DNA of 15,350 bases from Terana coerulea (Eukaryota; Basidiomycota; Agaricomycetes; Polyporales; Phanerochaetaceae). Below, piece after piece: positions 8,576-15,350 of this stretch. The position numbers and the translations under genes were made by a program. Below the pieces are notes generated by a model. It was not told the origin of the DNA. It did not search any database and saw only the letters and a list, made by a program, of their open reading frames with translations. Position 1 is the stretch's first letter; each line of letters begins with the position of its first letter. The stretch lies in contig JAKOGH010000729.1 in NCBI GenBank assembly GCA_024811115.1, positions 1 to 15,350 of the forward strand, given 5' to 3'.

Positions 8576-10361
8576 ATGTCGGACAGTTCGGACAACGATC
8601 CCCAGCTGGAACAGGCCATCTTTGATGCGTATAGTCGATTGTGAGCACAGCCACGGCCATGCGGGCTGGGGGAAGCTTACCGTGTCTCACATCCAGGGTT
8701 ATCGAAAACTACTGCATTGTAGCGTCCTCGAGTGAGTCGCGGGCATCAGGAAGACGCAGGCGAGTTACTGACCATCTCGACAGTCTTGCTCTTCTACGAC
8801 CATGCCATCACCTTCCGGCAAGAGATAGAGAGCATCTGGCGGAGGAAGTTCAGCGGCGCGACGCTACTGTTTCTGCTCACCCGTTATGTCGCGACGTTTG
8901 AAAGGATCACGTTGTTGGTCAGCTTGTTCCTCGTCACCAACTCGGATAGCAGGTACGCACCCCCAACCGTAGCTGATGTGCAACTGAACCTGATTTGGAG
9001 TTACAGTTGTGTGCCGGTCCTGCGGGTGGATGACACTCTTACAGATATAGGGACACTGGTCACCGGAGGTATGTCTATCTCGTCCGTCTCCTTAGCGGGT
9101 ATAGCTAACCCCTATTCAGTATTCCTGGCGGTACGAATATACGCAATCTACGCAAAAGATTGGAGACCGTTCGCTCCTTTGCTCTTCCTCGCCGTGGGGC
9201 GAATAGTCATCACTGTGGTGCGTAGGGCTTTTAGTGACTACAGCTATTCGATAACTGTTCTACTTGCCTTAGTATATTCAACGTAACTACGTGCCTATTG
9301 CATTCGGCCCTCCCTTGTACGGCTGCGGCGCTTCGTTCTTCGCTCTTACAGACGAAGAGTATCACGCGTAAGTCTCGCATTCACGAACCTGATTACTCTC
9401 TTCAATTGGCCTAACCGCTGTCATCCAGGCGTAAGTGGAACCGGGGATCACGACGGTGTGTTCACGTGCTGACAAAGCTCAATATGTTGCAGTGCATATC
9501 ACCACAGACTCTATGAGTCTTGCCGCGGACATCTTCGTGCTCATTCTCACCTGGAAGAAGACCTTCGACATTCGAAGAGCCAGAAGTTCAACACGCATTC
9601 GGACGCCTATCACAACCCTGCTCCTTCGAGACGGTCAGCCTACCACGTCATGCATACTGTCTTCCAACGCTAACGTTAATTCCTTAGGAACGGTATACTT
9701 CATGTAAATCGTTTACTCTTTGGCGCTGTCATTGTGATACTCAACCATCCGCCGCTAGTCTCGTATTCTCGCTTCAGGTCATCTCGATTATTTCACAGGT
9801 GGTCAGTCTTTCCGTGTTGGACGATTTGTAGCCGCACTAACCTTCACATACTCGGATCTACAGGTCAGCCAGGTAAGCTTTATCCGCATGCGCGGTTTGG
9901 CGTCCATCCTCAGTCAAAGCTCTAGGACTTCATCGTTTTTGGCGTGTGGGTGTACTGGAACCAAGCGTGAGCCTCACTCACATTTCTTCCGCGTGTCGCC
10001 TTCCTTACTCCTATGTTGCTACGCCTAGGTTCACCGTCATCTTCCTGTGCCGCTTCATGCTCAACCTGCGCGGCGTCTACCTGTCAAAAATGCCTGGAAT
10101 GACGCTCACCGAGAACGATGAGCACGACGGCGCGCATCACTACTCGCAGGTCGTGGGAAACCTCGGCGCCCCGCTCCGGTTCGCCTCCTCGCCGAGCTTG
10201 GGGAGCACGCAGGCTTCTGCGAGTAGCGGGGTACCGGTACAAGGCCGTTGTTGGACGGCATGGAGGACGGCGAGCTCGGTGTGACCCTCTCGGCAGACCC
10301 GCTCGCGGCGGATCTCGCGGACACGACGGAAAACGAGATGGAGATGAGGCCGATAGAATAG
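8576..10361 (+). CDS. DUF6533-domain membrane protein, gene 1
   Basis: This predicted multi-pass membrane protein of unknown function belongs to a basidiomycete family. The ATG at 8576 begins MSDSSDNDPQLEQAIFDAYS. Exons I can join are 8576-8640, 8697-8731, 8784-8952, 9007-9068, 9120-9217, 9273-9367, 9429-9457, 9493-9633 and 9688 onward, all with GT-AG introns. The third exon has the DUF6533 hallmark LLFYDHAITFRQEIESIWRR followed by a hydrophobic helix. Then come VFLAVRIYAIYAKDW, a GCGA motif, a helix ending LTWKKTF, and LLLRDGTVYF. Later exons give FLCRFMLNLR and GNLGAPL, usual near the C-terminus, then an acidic tail ending MEMRPIE at 10359-10361. The frame breaks near 9700, 9826 and 10240; each is repaired by one extra base. 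Its 3' end lies 110 bp from that of gene 2, tail to tail. Confidence 0.75.
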
Positions 10362-10470
10362 CCACTTGTAATCTATGCTGGAGTTGGACTCGGGGTTCCT
10401 GGATCATCATGTTCCGTTGCATGCTACTGTACGATATGCTTGCCTAGAAATGTAGTGTACGATTACAATA

Positions 10471-12258
10471 TTAGCTACAGGGATACATCTGCTGAGGCTG
10501 TTTCTTAGTGTGCGCCGCTATGACTGGGGAAACCACACTTCTACGTAAGCTATCCGGATAAGAAGCGCAAGCGGGGTCCCTGGCGGTCTCATCGGTTGGC
10601 GCATAGTCTACCGGTGGTGAAGCTTCCTCGTCTATAGCACGGCTAAACGGTACATGAGACAGAGGCTCTCCTATGTTCCCGAGACTACTCAGCACGCCAC
10701 CTCCAGAGTGTACTGCCTGGCAAGACTGTGGTGGCCGGTCCTCGTCGGAGAGACCAAGCTGTCGAAGGTTTATAATGAAGCGATTTATCAGAACCGAAGG
10801 CTGCAAATGGAGCTAAGTATACGGTGGGTGAGCCGTGCACAGTAGCATTTACCATTGAGACGGCCAGCGGTCCTACCCGCTCTTGACTCTGGTTGGAGCG
10901 GCCAAGAGTTAGCGAAGGAACCATATACAGAAATCGTAAGGTGTGCGTACGGGGTTGAAGGTCAACACCTGAGCTATATTGATCGCAAGCAGAACACTAT
11001 ATTATGCCAGAGGTCTGAGCGACGCGTAATGTCAGGAAGGCTGGAGAACACCGGTCGACTCACGCAAAATATAGAGTACCTGCAAATAATGTATTCAGCA
11101 TAACTGTGACAACGCGTAGTATGTTGAGATGACTCACCATCGCGAGCAAAGCATGTCCATATGGACAGCCATCTACTCCTGTATCCTAGCCCAACAGAAG
11201 GCCGCGTTTGACAGAACTTGTTCCAAGTGAGTGCTATCACAATCATGTCCGCCGCAATCAGAGACGTTCGGACAGTTATTAGCACTATAAGAGGCGCGTC
11301 AGTTGCGGCTACTCTCATCGCCTTTCAACCGGTTATAAGCCTACGTCTTGGGTTGAATATTCAGCATTCCAGTGCAACATTGTGTCACAACGATGCCACT
11401 CACATTACGCTGAGCTTATGCGACGCTTCAAACGTTGTGATATCAACGCATTGGTTAAATGGTCTCCGAGCGTAGACGGTAGTGTGACGAATGTAAGCTG
11501 TCTACCGGTCCAGTATTCCGGGAGTTACGTGAGTACCCTAATTCACAGCAGCAGACACGAGAAGAACTCACAATATTGCTTGCGATGGGCGCCATTCCGA
11601 GCAGAAGTACCACAAAGGACAGCACGTAGTTGCGGTTGCAAATGGCGAATACCCGCAAGGCGGAGAATACTATAATCGACGTCAGCGTCATGCTCCGGGA
11701 GAGCACACACACGACGTACGGGCGGTCTGCAGATAGCTTATGTACGTAAGCACTGCATATGTGAGAATCATAGGGCTGCATCTGTCGAATATAATCGCTT
11801 AAGCTGCCAGCCATGAGGCCGGAAAGTGGGAGAAGAACCTCTAAGCGCCAAGAACATGAGCATGCGATACATCCTCGAGGGCGAATGGCGTATACGTACT
11901 TGCAACGCAATCGAAATCCAATAGAGCATCTGCGTGAGGACCATTATCCAGCGAGTCGAAATGAGCAGCAGGGAGGTCGCAGTGAGCCGTGCCCGCCACG
12001 CCATCTCGACCTCTTCCCCAAGGGTAAGAATATACTCGTAGATGACGAGAGCTACAGCATTGCACAAAAGATCAGTGTCGATTATTCTAGGAGTTGGAAG
12101 GGGCACAGACTGGTCATGGCAGTCGATATGTATCCCGCCTGTATTCTAGGCAACGTCGATTATTAGACCAAATTGCACAATGCGTCCCATCTCACGTACG
12201 AGTGCGAGGCTTGTGTGGGGTCCCGTGCCAGCAATGCAGCCGCTGCGGAAAGAAACAT
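10471..12258 (-). CDS. DUF6533-domain membrane protein, gene 2
   Basis: This is a paralogue of the genes on both sides. The best N-terminal model starts at the ATG at 12256-12258 (MFLSAAAALLARDPTQASH), with a GTACGT donor at 12199. A short second exon follows, and the exon from 12051 gives LVIYEYILTLGEEVEMAWR, the DUF6533 hallmark, then TRWIMVLTQMLYWISIA; this exon ends at 11900. Further exons encode FSALRVFAI...LGMAPIASNI (11668-11572, donor GTGAGT), a helix ending IALTWNKF, SIWTCFARDG, GTLYF, and finally LINRFIINLRQ with SSLGNIGEPLSHV near the stop at 10471. The hydrophobic segments suit a seven-helix-like membrane protein with a cytoplasmic tail, by analogy with the family. The first two exons and some middle joins are uncertain, and no function is known. 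It could be mildly decayed, because not every exon join keeps the frame. Confidence 0.7.
11941..11961 (-). repeat. 21-bp block shared by DUF6533 genes 2 and 3
   Basis: It is identical to 14320-14340. It encodes the STRWIM stretch after the DUF6533 hallmark. Perfect DNA identity here, with much divergence around it, fits an older tandem duplication under protein-level constraint. A second shared block, ATTGATCGCAAGCAG, lies at 10978-10992 and 13427-13441. Confidence 0.6.
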
Positions 12259-12981
12259 GACGACACAGTGACAGGCTTGAATCGTTGTGAGGGGGACACA
12301 TTGAGGTCGGAAGAGAAACGTCCAACGGCGGCCTGCAGCGCACGGAGGCACTGCCCATCCCTTAACGCTATTTGCGCCAGGTGGAAATCACTATCATGAT
12401 ACAAAGAGCGTCAGCCAAAAATCGTGGCTGCAGCGCTGTGATGTACACTTGCCTGAAAGGGACCATAGCGTGTCGCTCCGTGGACAGTTTTATCCAGCGT
12501 GTTTCCCTGGGTGCGGCAACGTGACGGCACACATCAAATGCCCTTGTTCTTGCTCTGCGTGTGGCGGTGGCAGAAGCCAGTCAAAGTCAATCGTGGGCAA
12601 GCCGCGGCGGCAGAACCTGATCACCTTATGCCATGACGCAGTGCCTCGCGAACTTTGCTGCGACCAGCCTACGATACAGGCGTGGGACGATTGAAGTTTG
12701 TGCGATAGTTGTGAGCTAGACGCGGAGCCGACTTCATTACCGCTGAACCTTCGCGTTCGACTAAATGAACGAGCCGCTTTGGGAGCACTGCATGCTTCAA
12801 TTTCCGAGAAATCTTGCAAATTGTACAGGAAGCCGAGTCGCATACACGCAACTCCGTTCGAACGCAGAGCCGGGCCAGGCCCAGGGCTTCCAAAGCAACC
12901 ACAATCGCAAAGCCTGAAGACATAGCTCAGTTTCCGGTAGTGCTATCGTGTCCTTGTAAGGCTGGAAAACACACCTTGCTC
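12259..12981. other. Intergenic stretch between DUF6533 genes 2 and 3
   Basis: This spacer of about 720 bp lies between the 5' end of gene 2 and the 3' end of gene 3. Overlapping ORFs of 60-117 codons occur on both strands, but none has a recognisable domain, and their Cys-rich or Pro-rich look follows from base composition. It should contain the gene 2 promoter and the gene 3 terminator. No clear TATA box was found. Confidence 0.4.
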
Positions 12982-14625
12982 TCACGGCATCACAGAGAAT
13001 TCCTTTCTTGACCAGAGGTGGTCGGGGAGCTGGCCCGCACTGACCATTATCGGCACCCTGCCTATCGATCTTGCGTCTTCCTCGTAAATTACTGCGCTGT
13101 CTTCACCATGATCCAAAAGCGCGCCGATATTTCCTAGACTGCTAAAGGTGATCCCGCTGTCCATTTTAGGGCCAGAGAAAGACGGCCAAGACTCATTCGC
13201 GTCGTCCACTTGGCGAAGATTGATAATAAACCGGTTGATGAGCACCGGAGGCTAGGAGAAAATTCAGCACATGTGGCTGACATGAGTGATAGGGTGTTGG
13301 GAAGGAAATACCATAGAAACAGTCAGAGCGCCGACGCGGCTCAAGGTCTGTCGAATGGATTCGTTAGGGTAGTATACGTCGGAAAGCAGGAGTGCATACT
13401 CGATTGAAGGTAGTGATGTGTGCGACATTGATCGCAAGCAGCGCACTGGCTCAGTGAGAAATTCGAACATGATGTTGCAAGTCATCTGAAGTGAACGCAC
13501 AGGAAGTAGATCGTACCTGCCATTCAATATTCAGTGCCATATCGGGGTCAGTGCTTTGCGGTACTCACCGTCACGCAGCAAGCATGTCCAGATAGAGCTG
13601 CGATCGCGTTTGATGACCGTAGACCGTGTCTCGTACGCCTTTACCCACGTAAACACCAAAACCAGAGCGTCTGAGACCACCAAAGACCCGCGGGTGACGG
13701 AGAGTACTGGATTCATATATGAGCCTCGCGCTGATACACAAATAGCTACACGCACAGCTCTCGCAAGGGTAAGAACAGCATTCAACAGAATCAAGTGGGG
13801 GACTAACATGATTTCTTGCTTCCTCGAAGCGGCGAGCATTTGCGCGCACTCGACCAAGGGTGTACGGATATATCGATTGGTACTGCGTATTAACACGAAC
13901 TGCATGGCTCAGCGGTGAGGTAAGAGCCATAGTAAGACGTGAAGTAGCGCATACAAGGTTGCTTCCAATGGGCGCCAGGCCCAAGGTAAAGATTAGACAG
14001 AAAATGGCCTTATTACGACCGCACACAGCGTATGCCCGGAAGGCGGAAAATACTGCGCCGCATCAGCCTGGTGAAAATGATACTCAAAATGTAGGCCACT
14101 CACAAGCTGTTTGTGCCCAAGTGAAGTAGGATAGGATCTCATAAGTAATGTTCAACGCGTCGCAGCTACGGAGATGGTCCCTGAGCAAACGTTGGCGAGT
14201 GGTGATCGAAAGACGAACCTCTGGGTGACAACAGTATCAGCATTTTGGCGTAACGAGGGAGTGTTGCATGCTTACCTTTGCGGAAGCTATTGATATCCAT
14301 CCTACCACTTGAGTTATCACCATTATCCAGCGAGTCGAAAGCAATAAGAGTGTCGTCGCTGTGAATCGCTTTGTCCAAACAATTGTCACTTCGCTTTTTA
14401 GGGTGCTAACGTATTCGAAGACCACAAGAGCTGGGGTTTTATGAGATTTGGAACGGGCTCAGCACTCATCAAAATGAGACAAACCCGTTACTGCTACATT
14501 AATGTAACTCATTGTCACCCTGCATATCAGAACACACGGACGTCAGCGTCGAGAGTTGTCCTTTCCAGGAGGACAACATACCATTCAGATAAATCATGGG
14601 CTGAAGTTGCTGCGTCTGCTGACAT
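12982..14625 (-). CDS. DUF6533-domain membrane protein, gene 3
   Basis: The ATG at 14623-14625 begins MSADAATSAHDLSEW. Exons 14625-14582, 14519-14485 and 14430-14276 join in frame to give SYINVAVTALVVFEYVSTL, then EVTIVWTKR and TRWIMVITQVVGWISIAS, the DUF6533 region. The next exon reads LRSCDALNITYEILSYFTW, followed by FSAFRAYAVCGRNK and LGLAPIGSNL (about 14050-13960). A helix ends FTWVKAYET, then come SIWTCLLRDG (13571) and GTIYFL after an intron. The last exon has LINRFIINLRQ, SSLGNIGALLDHG and a charged tail ending at 12982. It has the same orientation and exon plan as gene 2, so the two look like a tandem duplication. The second exon is 35 nt and ends in phase 1, exactly as in gene 1. The function is unknown; a membrane protein is inferred from the helices. 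Confidence 0.75.
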
Positions 14626-14689
14626 GGTAATCGCTTGAGAGCGCAGAGACACTATGGCGGGACAAAAGAGGCGGGTGTAGTGAAACGCA

Positions 14690-15198
14690 GCAGGAGCGAG
14701 TATTTTGAGACGAGCGGCGGTTCCGATCCAGTGCTCCAGCGTTCATCACTAACATGATGCGGCAACGTCAGCTTTCAAGCCACTCACATTGTAGCATGAG
14801 TTACGAACTGACAAGCATAGCTTCGGCTTCCGGTGCTCTTCAGGGTGCGACCAGATCAGCCCGCTCATTGTCGGCCAGATCGCAGCTGTGACCGGTTTCC
14901 CGAGCTCTTGTTTTTGCACGGCCGGTACCAGCAGTAGAAGCCCGTCGAATAGATGATCTTGCGCATTCTGAGCGAGAAGCATGATGCAAAACTGTAAGCA
15001 CGGGATGTCCTTGTCTGTATAGGGAAAAGTCGATGACCGAGAACTCACCTGCCCATGTGCAATCTGAGCGTACGCTAACACCTAACAGATCGAGAACCGT
15101 GCGAGGCACGTTGGTGACGAAACGCAGTTTCCAAGTATCCCTGTGGTAAGTAGTGAAAATGCCGCGGATATGGGAAGAACGGCGCGGAGGTCAAACAT
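14690..15198 (-). CDS. Unrecognised spliced gene or fragment
   Basis: The ATG at 15196-15198 begins MFDLRAVLPISAAFSLLTT. Downstream, open segments with codon-like quality give KLRFVTNVPRTVLDLLG (about 15130-15080) and, after a likely intron ending TTACAG near 14993, FCIMLLAQNAQDHLFDGLL and VPAVQKQELGKPV. That exon runs to a GTGAGT donor near 14792. The joins do not all stay in frame: the LDLLG segment and the next open frame differ by one base. The composition (amphipathic, Leu-rich) suggests a real protein, but I do not recognise the family. It lies upstream of DUF6533 gene 3 in the same orientation. Its 3' end is unclear. Confidence 0.35.
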
Positions 15199-15350
15199 GG
15201 CAGTCGCGGTTAACTGCGGGAGGGTTTAGACGCGCAAGGCGATCGCTTCGATGCCCGCCGTTTACCGATAGTGTTACTAGTTCGAGTAAAACCCGAGTTT
15301 TTTTGTTCAACAGCCTCATGGTATGAAATAAATGTATGTATCACGGTACC
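15199..15350. other. Window edge, no gene seen
   Basis: This short stretch upstream of the 15198 ATG has a T-run (15298-15304) and AT-rich sequence near the window end. It is probably the promoter region of the minus-strand gene; no specific element is supported. Confidence 0.25.

Noticed and set aside
12094..12399. Cys-rich stretch resembling a zinc finger (CQQCSRC)
   Set aside because: It lies opposite the first exons of DUF6533 gene 2; spacing does not fit a known finger and no neighbouring exon supports it.

Overview
This looks like nuclear DNA of a mushroom-forming fungus (Basidiomycota, probably Agaricomycetes). The genes are cut by many short introns of about 50-62 nt with GT/AG ends. 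Three genes carry a DUF6533-type membrane domain, a family expanded in Agaricomycetes. No bacterial gene structure, tRNA, rRNA or CRISPR array was seen. The taxon is an inference; species cannot be told.

Layout: (1) 1-2030 is gene-poor, with GGGTAA-type G-rich tracts at about 90-126 and 349-379, possible degraded element sequence, and one weak acidic ORF. (2) 2031-6220, minus strand, is a roughly 24-exon gene for a cytosolic M1-family zinc aminopeptidase (Ape2/Aap1/puromycin-sensitive type). Its GAMEN, HEXXH and downstream Glu motifs are all present, but the frame is broken at about five places. (3) 6221-6794 is its upstream region. (4) 6795-7644 is an 850-bp non-autonomous DNA transposon with near-identical inverted arms of about 235 bp, flanked by a perfect 8-bp target duplication (hAT-like). 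(5) 7653-8575 is non-coding, with GC-rich hairpins. (6) 8576-10361, plus strand, is DUF6533 gene 1. (7) 10471-12258, minus, is DUF6533 gene 2. (8) 12259-12981 is intergenic. (9) 12982-14625, minus, is DUF6533 gene 3. (10) 14690-15198, minus, is an unrecognised spliced gene or fragment.

The aminopeptidase is a housekeeping-type peptide-trimming enzyme with no evident link to the rest. The three DUF6533 genes form a small local family: genes 2 and 3 are a head-to-tail tandem pair, and gene 1 faces gene 2 tail to tail. They are predicted multi-pass membrane proteins of unknown function, with hydrophobic segments and a polar or acidic C-terminal tail. I see no defence island, biosynthetic cluster or clearly new system. 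The most notable features are the fresh fold-back transposon, the microexon that encodes the catalytic GAMEN motif, and repeated one-base frame breaks in otherwise well-conserved exons, which may be sequence errors or recent gene decay.
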